From Coemansia sp. RSA 922 (taxonomy: Eukaryota > Kickxellomycota > Kickxellomycetes > Kickxellales > Kickxellaceae), in contig JANBQS010000657.1 of the NCBI GenBank assembly GCA_027577415.1, positions 1 through 13,980 of the forward strand: a stretch of 13,980 nt of DNA, read 5' to 3'. Position 1 is the stretch's first letter. Each line of letters begins with the position of its first letter. The notes under the pieces were generated by a model. That model did not search any database. It saw only the letters and a list, made by a program, of their open reading frames with translations, and was not told the origin of the DNA. The translations under genes were made by a program, and so were the position numbers. This document shows, piece by piece, positions 1-7,973 of the stretch.

Positions 1-10
1 GGGGTGGTGA

Positions 11-211
11 AATCTGCAAAGTACTGAGGAGAACCAGTGTATAGGAAGTGAAGGAGACACGCGGATCCATGATTTTTTCAAGACTAGTGGATGCTTTTTT
101 CGACGCATGCGCAAAATGGCAAGCCAGCGCTGTTCGTCACTCGCACGCTATGTTATTTCAAAGAAAGGGGATATGCTTTTAATCGAGAACCATGCTGCTG
201 TTCTTGAGTAA
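11..211 (+). CDS. possible 3' end of an unidentified gene (partial)
   Basis: A frame stays open for 66 codons from just after a TGA at 8-10 to a TAA at 209-211. An AATAAA-type poly(A) signal (210-215) overlaps the stop, which suits a terminal exon converging on the aspartic protease. The peptide has the local pattern DTRIHDFFK. This resembles the I-x-x-F-F part of a PCNA-interacting (PIP) box but lacks its leading Gln. I do not recognise the protein, and a 66-codon open frame could be chance. The earliest ATG in frame is near position 105. If the gene is real, most of it lies left of the window or is joined by an intron I cannot define. Confidence 0.2.
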   Translation, partial: NLQSTEENQCIGSEGDTRIHDFFKTSGCFFRRMRKMASQRCSSLARYVISKKGDMLLIENHAAVLE

Positions 212-475
212 TAAATATTGATATCGCATGGGATTTTTACTTCGTTTAGGTGTATGTTGCGACTTTTTTCCCCCACTAAAATGTTCCTTCTTTTCCCATG
301 CTGTCACTTAATCTTGGGCATGCTGGCTTTTTGTCAAAAAAAGAAATGTGTAACCGAGATTATTTCCCCGCTTTAAAATTGCGAGGGAGATATGCGTGAC
401 GTTGTAACTTGCTCAACATGTTTTCTGTGGATCAAGCTGTATTATTGAAAAATTAAGCATAGGTAGAGGCAGAGT
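212..475. other. intergenic, convergent 3' region
   Basis: A/T-rich spacer with T and A runs between a possible plus-strand gene end and the stop of the minus-strand protease gene. It probably contains both 3' untranslated regions. No RNA gene or repeat was recognised. Confidence 0.4.
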
Positions 476-2011
476 CTAAAAGTGACGGAGCGGCATGTTT
501 ATAGGCGCTAGTCCGACCTTTTTGTCCTTCATGTCAAAGACTGCATAGTATGCGCGAAGGAACGAGTCGCCCAGCACCCAGAACGGGCTGTCATACGAGG
601 GAACCCAAGCAGAGCTGCACGTCTTTTTCTCGGGATCGCGGTACACGTAGTGCTCTGGCGCTACCTCAAACTTGTATCCGCCGAGCGATATCCAGAATGA
701 TTTCAGGTCGTGCAAGCGAGCGCAGGACATGTCGCCAGTTCTAAAGTCAGCGCCAATGATACGGCTAATCAACTGAATCGTGCTCGGATCTCCGAGGAGG
801 AACGAAGTGCCAGTATCCATGATAGCTGAGGTCTCGGGACTTGTGTCATTGCCAGCCGGTAGGAGCTTTTTGAGCCTCGGCGACTTGTCGACTGGCGGAT
901 GCCGGCGCTTGTTATCAAGGTCGCCATCTGGGTCCGAGCCCTTGGCCTTCTTCTTCAGCTTAGCCTTGACCTTATCTTCGCCTTCGATAATCTTGGCCTG
1001 CTCCCGGTTACTGACGACTGGGACGTTGTCGGAAAGTGCGGACATGATAAAGTCCAGAGGCATTTTAGCAACGTCCTGGTCCTTGCCCAGGGAAAGAAGG
1101 TTGAGCTTGCTGTTTCCGTACCACACGCCCTCCATGGTAACCTGCCAGTACTTTGCTCGGGCGACGCGCATCCATCTGAGCTCGCCCTTGTAGTGCAACT
1201 CATTGTAGCCACCCAGCAACAACTCTCCGAACGAGCGATGGCCTTGCGATAGCGCAAATGCAAACACTGGCTCGTCGACGAGCGACTCTTCGATCATCTT
1301 GACCATGGGTGGGACAAGGCCGCCCGACGAGAGCGACTTGAAGGCTAAGCCAAACAAGCCGTCAAACTCGGTGTCAGGTAGCTCAAAGACCTCGTCCTCG
1401 CTAGTGGTCTCGGCAAACGGTTGGTCCTTGATAGTAATACCGCCAACCTTGACAGTGTCCTGGCTGGTGAAGCCACGGACCTCACCTGTACCGTACTGGA
1501 TAGCAAACTGGCCATTGAGCGGCTGGTAAGTAGTCGAGAGATCGTGGTCATAGCGGTTGTGCTGCAGACACGCCTTTGATGTACACCGGACGCCAGGGAT
1601 CCACATATTAGCAGAACCGGTGTCAAAGGTCACGGTAAAATTCTGACTAGGCGTACCGACCGATATCACGCCGTAGTAATAGGTATCTGTGGCGTCAGTC
1701 AAGCGGACTTGGCCGAAATCGGGCTCGACGTCGTGGCTGTTTTCGTCAAAATCGACATCGGGCGCTAGCTGCATCAACGCCTTGCTCTTCTTTTCTAGAA
1801 CCGAGCGAGCATTACGCCGAGCTACGAGAATATTGCTGTTTCGGTTAAATGACCGCTGGAGTGGAATGGAGACGACGCGACCGCTCTTTTTCGGCTCAGA
1901 TGACGACGCTGCGACGATGGCCGGCGCGAGTAAAAGGAAAAATAGCGGCACCAGCATTGATGCTCTCAATCCGCCGCCCTTGCCATGCGCTCTATGGCGA
2001 CCTGCCGCCAT
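476..2011 (-). CDS. pepsin-like (A1 family) aspartic protease, secretory or vacuolar
   Basis: A 511-residue endopeptidase of the pepsin/cathepsin D/saccharopepsin family. Seen directly: a hydrophobic signal segment at about residues 19-35, a basic propeptide (about 36-95), the first catalytic motif FDTGS with Asp130, and the flap Tyr173 in QYGTG. The second catalytic motif MDTGTS has Asp399, and the C-terminal core FWVLGDSFLRAYYAVFD is also present. Cys143/148 and Cys429/465 match two of the usual pepsin disulfides. Possible N-glycosylation sites are NFT (124) and NDT (388). There is no hydrophobic C-terminal tail, so a GPI-anchored yapsin is unlikely. Oddity: 109 residues separate YWQ (288-290) from Asp399, against about 25 in pepsin, owing to a Lys- and Asp-rich, probably disordered insert at about 305-394. 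The gene is intronless. The ATG at 2011 is used here; Met19 (position 1957) is a serious alternative, see the TATA entry. Cellular location (vacuole or outside) is inferred only from the signal peptide. Confidence 0.93.
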   Translation of the reverse strand: MAAGRHRAHGKGGGLRASMLVPLFFLLLAPAIVAASSSEPKKSGRVVSIPLQRSFNRNSNILVARRNARSVLEKKSKALMQLAPDVDFDENSHDVEPDFGQVRLTDATDTYYYGVISVGTPSQNFTVTFDTGSANMWIPGVRCTSKACLQHNRYDHDLSTTYQPLNGQFAIQYGTGEVRGFTSQDTVKVGGITIKDQPFAETTSEDEVFELPDTEFDGLFGLAFKSLSSGGLVPPMVKMIEESLVDEPVFAFALSQGHRSFGELLLGGYNELHYKGELRWMRVARAKYWQVTMEGVWYGNSKLNLLSLGKDQDVAKMPLDFIMSALSDNVPVVSNREQAKIIEGEDKVKAKLKKKAKGSDPDGDLDNKRRHPPVDKSPRLKKLLPAGNDTSPETSAIMDTGTSFLLGDPSTIQLISRIIGADFRTGDMSCARLHDLKSFWISLGGYKFEVAPEHYVYRDPEKKTCSSAWVPSYDSPFWVLGDSFLRAYYAVFDMKDKKVGLAPINMPLRHF

Positions 2012-2023
2012 TACTGTGTAGCG

Positions 2024-2033
2024 TATATATAAA
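2024..2033 (-). promoter_or_regulatory. TATA-like box upstream of the aspartic protease
   Basis: An alternating TATATATA run lies just 12 bases upstream of the first ATG (2011) but 66 bases upstream of the in-frame Met19 codon (1957). If it is a working TATA box with a start ~30 bases downstream, most transcripts would begin inside the first codons and translation would start at Met19. That start would give a textbook signal peptide beginning MLVPLFFLLL. The first ATG has the better context (G at -3, G at +4), so the evidence conflicts. Confidence 0.4.
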
Positions 2034-2729
2034 TCCGAGTCCTATTGGAGCCTGGACGGGATAATGAGACCGAAAAAAGAAATAACACAATTATTCACGC
2101 TACAACTGAATCTCTCTGGACACGTACGATAAAACAAATATAAAAAACTAACCTAGTATGAAGAAAGCAAGTTTACAAAAATAAAAAGGATAGGACTGCG
2201 CTCGCTCACCCGCTCCCTATCAGACACGACCCGAGTTCGCCGCGCTCAGCAACGGGAGAATGGAGGGATGTAAGAAAAAAAGGGAATGCTGGCTAAGAAT
2301 GTGCAAATATAGCCGCCAAATTGGACGCTAGCGCAGTATACGGCGCCGAAAATACAACCTAGAGCGTGAAAGTTCACTCGCAGTAGCGCATTCCCAGCAT
2401 ACACATTCAAGTGTCCCCACTTTTGTTGTCTACTGTAAAAAAATCAAGAAACTATAAAGCTTGCTGACCCCACAGCAGAATAACTACATTGACTGGTATT
2501 TACGTTTTGGCTATTGCTAAGCAACTGGCTAGACGCTATATCAACCATCTACACACTCGCTTGGTTGCAAAGCATCGACCACGTTCGCTGATTCCAAGCT
2601 CCGAAAGGGATGCTGTTTACCAGAAACTAAACAGAGCCCGCGACTTTGTACCCAGCGACTCGCATCAGACTACGCGGTCACTATCTGCCAGTGTCTTCGC
2701 ATGGTCGTGCTTTGGCTAGTAACTTGTTG
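2034..2729. other. intergenic region, protease promoter side
   Basis: Promoter side of the protease gene, with A-rich stretches near 2130-2190 and 2270-2290. No motif other than the TATA-like run was recognised. A frame opens at about 2489-2719 on the plus strand but lacks an ATG start and is not called as a gene. A GT...AG stretch at 2496-2532 and a CTGAC followed by CACAG at 2463-2475 look superficially like splice signals. They could mean an upstream exon of the ORF at 2730, but this is not demonstrable here. Confidence 0.3.
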
Positions 2730-3062
2730 ATGCCCAAGTGTGGTACTTCTTCTTTTTCGGGGTTCCGCAGTCCCTTCATGTTGGTGTACAAGTCCGATTT
2801 TTATTCGCCTGCCACTGAGCCAACACTACGGGGCGGCGGGAACAGCAGGGAGGGTGTTTGTGATGTGGGCACAGGTCGCTCGCGTGAGGATCGCTTGAAA
2901 ATGGAGTCGGAGATCATGGAGCGAGCAGGATTGCCTAGATACTTTTGGTTAGTTACCGTAGAGGATATAGAGTATCCGCACTGTATGAGACGGAGGATTG
3001 GAGCTCTGGCTCTTGACCTCCAGCGGCAATACAAGCCCCCAGTGAATACACGGCGCACCTAA
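2730..3062 (+). CDS. unrecognised small protein (110 codons)
   Basis: An ATG-started frame of 110 residues ends in TAA, followed directly by an A/T-rich stretch (3063-3080) like a fungal 3' end. The C-terminal half (about residues 55-110) is charged and fairly compact, with MESEIMERAGLPRYFW followed by VEDIEYPHC and a basic tail. I recognise no family. The frame is open further upstream to at least 2646 without an ATG, so this may be the last exon of a spliced gene whose first part lies near 2480-2720. Alternatively it is a chance ORF or a transposon remnant. No signal peptide or clear membrane segment is visible. Confidence 0.3.
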   Translation: MPKCGTSSFSGFRSPFMLVYKSDFYSPATEPTLRGGGNSREGVCDVGTGRSREDRLKMESEIMERAGLPRYFWLVTVEDIEYPHCMRRRIGALALDLQRQYKPPVNTRRT

Positions 3063-3321
3063 ATTTATTTTTATTTATATAATGAGCGTTACCTCAACTA
3101 ATATTTGACAATAGAACAACAGCTGCGTAACTATATTAACCTCAGATAAAAATGAGATGTTGAAAGGGTTTGGAATAGGCACAACTCTTGGCAAAGACCA
3201 CTTAGAACATATGTGTGTAAAAGCTCATGTTTGAAGTAATAAAATTATTGTTGAAAAGCTCCTTTTAATGAGATGTAGAAATAAAAATGCTTGTGAAATT
3301 GGCAAAAATATTGATGACAAG
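3063..3321. other. A/T-rich non-coding stretch
   Basis: Very A/T-rich, with no supported gene, RNA or repeat. The left end (3063-3085) could be the 3' untranslated region of the small ORF before it. Confidence 0.35.
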
Positions 3322-3548
3322 CAGACCAACACTTTATATGGTTGATCAGACCATATTATGCCAGTCAATATAGTGCCGGACAGGTAGTGGGATCCGAACC
3401 CAGACCAGCAGGGTAAGGAGTCGAAGGATATCAAAGCACACACACTAGAAATATGTGCAACTTGAAGACCACATCTATTTTACGATCAGCTCCTACCGCC
3501 TATATCCACATGTTTTCTTTCGCGTGGTATTTAAAGCACAATTGTAAT
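3322..3548 (-). repeat. dispersed repeat copy 1 with tRNA-like promoter core (SINE-like)
   Basis: Similar, with gaps, to 3852-4075 in the same orientation. Shared landmarks in order on the plus strand are: the GTTGATCAGA block; GGATCCGAACCCAG (3390-3403); GCAGGGTAAGGA/G-TCGAAGGAT (3408-3429); the CACATCTAT/CCCATCTAT block; and 21 identical bases at 3523-3543. Read on the minus strand, CTGGGTTCGGATCC resembles a pol III B box/T-arm and TAGTGTGTGTG (3447-3437) resembles an A box. About 50 bases lie between them, close to tRNA spacing. The invariant T-loop A58 is G, so it is not a working tRNA gene. A tRNA-derived SINE is the favoured reading, but the shared part extends ~75 bases upstream of the A box, which is unusual for a simple SINE. 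Confidence 0.5.
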
Positions 3549-3851
3549 CTCACATCTACAAGCTTAACATTTAGATACAACAGGGACTGCTTTTCAGGTC
3601 TACCTGTGTATGGTTGCAATGGGTTTTTGTTATTATAGTAAGAAATTGACAAATTCTGATACCCAACATAGGATCATTGTTTGGGAGATTTTATGCAGAA
3701 TTTGGCAACTAAACCTCTTATACGCAATATATGCGTAACTTGTACGTGTAATAATTGAATGCCCATTGGAAACCACCATGTGGCGAAGTGTAAAAAAAAA
3801 AATATTTGATCTTAAAATTTAGAAAAGCAAAAACAATGTCGACTATCCGGA
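3549..3851. other. A/T-rich spacer between the two repeat copies
   Basis: No coding frame of note. It contains an A-run at about 3792-3802, which is a T-run on the minus strand downstream of repeat copy 2. That T-run could act as a pol III terminator or be the remains of a repeat tail. The rest holds nothing I can identify. Confidence 0.35.
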
Positions 3852-4075
3852 CAGACCATCGCATGTTGATCAGACACACTAACCATCAAGAATTAGCCAG
3901 GCAAATAGTAGGATCCGAACCCAGAGCTGCAGGGTAAGGATTCGAAGGATCTACAAGCACATACAGCCATGGACATGTATGTACAAATTTAAAACCCATC
4001 TATCCTTGCAATCACTACTATTGCCAAAGATTGTTTGGAGGTTAACGTTTACGTGGTATTTAAAGCACAATTAGG
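3852..4075 (-). repeat. dispersed repeat copy 2 with tRNA-like promoter core (SINE-like)
   Basis: Second copy of the repeat at 3322-3548, same orientation. Read on the minus strand it has TGGCTGTATGTG (3969-3958), a better A-box match than in copy 1, and CTGGGTTCGGATCC (3924-3911) as the B-box/T-arm. The A and B elements are spaced as in a tRNA with a slightly long D loop. The 21-base block CGTGGTATTTAAAGC... (4052-4072) is identical to copy 1, while the rest differs by many substitutions and small gaps, so both copies are old. The copy ends within ~45 bases of the first recognisable part of the LINE relic, which lies on the other strand. Confidence 0.5.
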
Positions 4076-4116
4076 AAATGGCAAATAAGTAGGTGCCTGA
4101 TCAATTATCTCGGCTG

Positions 4117-5360
4117 TTAGATCAGTACAAGGCCTGCGACCGGGTGTATTGGGAATATGCAGCATTGGGGAAGATACCGCCATCTCATATTCTCCATATA
4201 TAAAGGTAGCACAGCTGATGTGAGGTTTGGCTCCTGGATAGCGATAGGTCTTCGGATCTGTCAAGGCCATTGACTGGGTGACCCACTTTTGCCATTGCTC
4301 TACAAACTCATTGCCAAGCCCCCTTTTATGCTATTTCCGCAAGCACCTATCGGGCATCAGACTGCTTGGATACACTCTCCGCGCTATTGCCTTTGCTGAC
4401 AATATCGCTGTCGTACTATCCTCAGAGGACGATGTGACAGCATTCCACAACACAATAGAACTACACAGTCACGCCTCAAATGCCAAATTTAACGATGACA
4501 AAACTGAGATGCTGCATATTGGCAACACAACACTCGCACCGCCTGGTATCCCGATTCTCCCAGATTGCGCCATCTTCAGATACTTGGGAATATACTTTTC
4601 CAAGGACAGCATCGCCACAGGACACATGGGGGGACAGTATGACATCATCATCCCATCTAAAAAGCAGGGCGGCCTCAGGTTACTTGGATTCCTACACTTT
4701 GTGAAGCCAACAAAAACCATCTTTATTCAGTTCCCAGCAAACATGCTCCGCCAGAAGGATCCTCCCTGGTGGGCGGCCGCAGCTCAATAGTCTTTGACTA
4801 ATGGCTGGGACTGAGTCCTACACATCTGGTTCGCCCTCAAGGGCAAGGGATTCGACGAGGCCTTTAATGGTCTCACCAAGTCTCTACTTGGCTTACCTTT
4901 CGACCACCCGGCAGTGTACCTCCTTGTTGAGATATCTGCGGCGATTCGGAAAAAGCTGCGGGCGAATAAACTCTTCACTCTGGGCGACATTTTTGTGCGC
5001 TATGAGCTGACTAGAGCAGCAATTTTGCGTGACGACCCTCTTTTGCAACCGTTCGTTCTGGCTTTTGGCCAGCGCCAGATCAATTTACATCCTCACGTCG
5101 TTCGCTAAGTCCTTAACTATCTGCTCGGCACGGACAGCAATGCTGTGTGGGCACATGCTCAACTAGCTGGTGTTCCCCCTAGAAGCGTATACACCATGGC
5201 AAGGGCGACGGACAGTGAATTCCACAGAGGTAGCGGCAATAATACTGGTAAGAACATAGAGATGATTAAATAGCGAGAACAGGAGCGAATATCGAGAGGC
5301 TATCCAAGACATTCTGAAATAGCTGCTGAGGATCCCAACGCTTCTCGCCATTATGGACAA
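4117..5360 (+). mobile_element. decayed non-LTR retrotransposon (LINE) reverse transcriptase relic
   Basis: Reverse-transcriptase motifs occur in the right order but in shifting frames. Frame 1 at 4117-4200 has LDQYKACDRVYW (motif A, catalytic Asp at 4138), then a stop at 4201. Frame 2 at 4199-4320 has YKGSTADVRFG, a stop and GDPLLPLLYKLI (the GDPLSPLLF region). Frame 3 from about 4320 has AFADNIAVV at 4389-4415, where the usual FADD is FADN. The thumb-like FRYLGIYF and PSKKQGGLRLLG follow but lie much closer than usual, so a piece of the thumb region is deleted. Frame 3 continues as a coding-like C-terminal region to about 5360, broken by stops at 4788, 4815, 5106 and further on. The 5' half (endonuclease and ORF1) is absent. 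It cannot encode an active enzyme. Confidence 0.85.
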
Positions 5361-6255
5361 TAGCGCATGTCAAAGTTCCGTCTTCAACACAGCTCTTGCA
5401 TTTTGCAATTGCCGCAGTGCTCTAACTCGATCAAACGACGCAAATGGTGAAGGTGAGGAGATAAATAATGAAAGTATTGCGTACTACATTTAGTTTTGTC
5501 CCCGCGTTTAGGTTGCGAAAAATGTCTCTTCTAATTTAAAATCCGCAAGTACTCTTTCGTCACCGCCCTTCAACCAAAAAGACACACCCTGAGTTAACTG
5601 TTTTCTTATCTCCAGTATTTGTTGAGATTAGACGGTGCAGTGCTCAAGCACACACTCAGGCTACAAGTGCTGATCCCACTGATCTTGACTCAGAGGAAGG
5701 CCTTTCATCAGAGAACTTGCAGTGATATGCTTCCTATCAAATGTTGGAATAACCGAGGGGTATTTAAAGGCAAGGCAGTACCCCCAAGCACGCCGGCTGG
5801 AAATACTCCTAAGCAAAAACAACTTCTATTATGCCACTTATTTATTCCTACTCTTGACAGATTCACATTTTGTTTCTTTTGTAACAGCAAGCACTAATTT
5901 GCGTTATATTTTAATCTCTCATTTGAAGGTAGAACTGGTGAGTATACTCATTTTTATTATAAGAGGAATGGTAAAGTATTTATTTGTGGCTTCTCGGATG
6001 GATTTTGCTAGCAGTTTGCTATTTGTCTTAAGCGCTCATCAGTGTCGTTGCTTGCGGTTGCAAAGAAGCATGCACAAAGCACCATTGGCTCTTGTGCATC
6101 ATCATGCCCTAAGAATATATTGCTATCGGTACTCCTATCTCCTAGGAGTATCATGACGATATTGCCTGTGGGATCACTGCCACCCGGTTGTTTGTGTATA
6201 TACTCATATGCGTTGTTGCGCTGGGCCATGGGCACGAGGAGACAATGGAATCTCA
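5361..6255. other. A/T-rich region without a supported gene
   Basis: About 900 bases. Several short frames exist on both strands (for example 5619-5897, and 6008-6220 minus), but none has a recognisable domain. The minus-strand frame at 6008-6220, just downstream of the coiled-coil ORF, has a balanced composition. It could be a decayed continuation of that gene, in another frame. Confidence 0.3.
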
Positions 6256-6876
6256 TCAACTGGGGGCTCTGGCCCTTAGACCTGAGATAGCACAAGCTGT
6301 ATCATTGCGCGGAGCTGCACTGCCCATTGCAGCACTGTGTGGAGTAGTGTCAGTGTGAACTGTAGCATGATCACAATTGTCTTCGTCCCCAGCAATGCTG
6401 TCTGCCAGCACATCATTGCAGTCCAGAGCACTATCACTGTCATGAGTGTTATCATCTGTAGCGGAGTCATCTGTGGTAGAACCGTCTTGAAAAGCCACTG
6501 TAGTTGCTAGTTGTGCGTCAACTGGAGGTCTGGTGGCTGGAGCAGCCATTGCAGCTAATTGTTGCGCCTGAAACACGACAAGGAGGGCTTGCTCGTTGAG
6601 CCTGGCCCTCTTATGCCCTCTTTCATCGACATCTCCCTGTAGCTCGGCAATAATGCGCCGCAGGTCGTCGATTGTGTGCTGCTTCTCAGTGTCAGCAAGT
6701 TCGAGTCGGGTGATGGAGCGCTGCTCGTTGTTAACATGCACATGTTCGTAGATGGATTCATCACGCTCAACAATTGTTTGGCGCAGATCAGCAATGGGGC
6801 GGTTTTTGCCGTCGAGTTCCTGAGCAGCTGCCAGTAGCACCGACTCTGTCCTGCTCGCAGCAGGGACTACAGGCAT
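6256..6876 (-). CDS. unrecognised coiled-coil and acidic-region protein
   Basis: An uninterrupted ATG-to-TGA frame of 206 residues inside a transposon-rich interval. Residues about 27-105 are heptad-rich and strongly helical. They contain two related segments, IADLRQTIVERDESI (28-42) and IDDLRRIIAELQGDV (69-83), which suggest an internal duplication or a long coiled coil. A small basic patch, HKRARL (88-93), could be a nuclear signal. A Gln/Ala-rich stretch (104-115) is followed by an Asp/Ser/Thr-rich acidic tail (131-170). No enzyme motif, signal peptide or membrane segment is visible. A TATA box lies 118 bases upstream. The frame stays open upstream to 7290 but with no earlier ATG, so Met at 6876 is the start. 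I do not recognise the family. It could be a host gene or a retrotransposon-associated protein. Confidence 0.5.
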   Translation of the reverse strand: MPVVPAASRTESVLLAAAQELDGKNRPIADLRQTIVERDESIYEHVHVNNEQRSITRLELADTEKQHTIDDLRRIIAELQGDVDERGHKRARLNEQALLVVFQAQQLAAMAAPATRPPVDAQLATTVAFQDGSTTDDSATDDNTHDSDSALDCNDVLADSIAGDEDNCDHATVHTDTTPHSAAMGSAAPRNDTACAISGLRARAPS

Positions 6877-6993
6877 GTTGTTTCTGTCGCTGTTCAAGGT
6901 TAAATAAGTGGAGTAAGATATGTCAATGTGAAGTGAAGTACAGAGTTGGAAAATATAGGAATTGGAGTATGTGTGTGGGAGATGACGGCACTG

Positions 6994-7001
6994 TATATAT
7001 A
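6994..7001 (-). promoter_or_regulatory. TATA-like box upstream of the coiled-coil ORF
   Basis: The sequence TATATATA lies 118 bases upstream of the ATG at 6876. This would place transcription start near 6965 and a ~90-base leader, a normal arrangement. It supports the ATG choice and the view that this ORF is or was expressed. Confidence 0.4.
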
Positions 7002-7973
7002 CCCAAGTGAATAGGTAGTTTGTCTTTGGCAAATATGTTGGCAGCTCCCACTGGCAATGCCGCAATTCCAATTTTGGCATGACGATTTTGCACCCACCCG
7101 TCATGAGGAGGCCGACAGATCCGCGGCAAACATCCCTCACACTGAATGGCAACATATGCATGAACGACATGTGTGAGTCTGGCAACAAGGACACACAATC
7201 GCAGGGAGGGGCTGTCAAAAATAATTTTGTGGCTGGCCCAGAACACCAGGTTCTAATTTGGAAAAGGCCTGCTGCGGGCGAAATAAACAAAGCCGATGCT
7301 TTTTTTTACTTCTAATTGTGTAAAGGGGGTGGAAAAGGTCAGGAGTATTTGCACTCACCGGTGCCTCTCTTTTCAGCCTTGCCTCAGAAACTAATAGCTG
7401 GGATTCAAAAGAGGCCACTAGTTATCCGGCATTAACCAGCACTTCCTTAACATGTGTGGGGCTTTGGTAAGATAATATGTATATTAAAGTCATTTATGTT
7501 ACAGGCGACAAATGTTTATTTCCCAATTGAGACTGCCTGTCAAGCGCCAAAAAACCTCCATGTGCTTTCATCCGATGCAGGCTCTTTTTCCAAATACCGA
7601 ATCACAAGGCATTCTTGCATACATTAATCGGAGACGCCCTTCCAAAGGTGCTATTCTTTAGACGTTGTTGGCCATCGGAATCACCAAGAGCATGGCAATG
7701 TTTTTAGACTGGAGGTTCATCCGAGGAAAGGAGAGACAATGTAAACGCGCCAACGCAGCCAAGCAATGTACATTGGACATTGGCAGGATGGATGAATTCC
7801 TCACTTCGCGAGAATCGTTCTTCCACTCAGTATTACGTCTTGAACGCACATCTCTTTTCTGGGTGTATTTAATAACAACAAATAGAGCGAAACTGCTTTT
7901 GCTTTCCACGTACAAAATGAAGAAAACTACTAATAAAACTCTCTGAGGGCGTAGCACCATGCGACAAGCAACC
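7002..7973. other. region without a supported gene
   Basis: Nearly 1 kb with no recognisable domain. A plus-strand frame of 84 codons (7692-7946) starts with ATG but has no family resemblance or coding-like features and is not called. No inverted terminal repeats or target-site duplications were found by eye. Confidence 0.3.

Noticed and set aside
829..1015. Unspliced intron as the explanation of the protease insert
   Set aside because: A GTAACC...CTCAG pair would remove 186 in-frame bases, but the segment has coding-like codon use and no branch point or pyrimidine tract that convinces.
3390..3970. Working tRNA genes in the two repeat copies
   Set aside because: The T loop has G in place of the near-invariant A58, acceptor and anticodon stems do not pair well, and the two copies have diverged.
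5619..6156. Overlapping plus-strand frames of 92 and 144 codons
   Set aside because: They are A/T-rich, with peptides dominated by Leu, Ile, Phe and Ser as expected from translated A/T-rich DNA, and no recognisable motif.
6877..7290. N-terminal extension of the coiled-coil ORF to 7290
   Set aside because: The extension begins at TTG, has no ATG, reads like translated non-coding DNA and crosses the likely TATA box.
7692..7946. 84-codon plus-strand ORF
   Set aside because: Has an ATG but no domain, conservation cue, promoter or coding-like composition.
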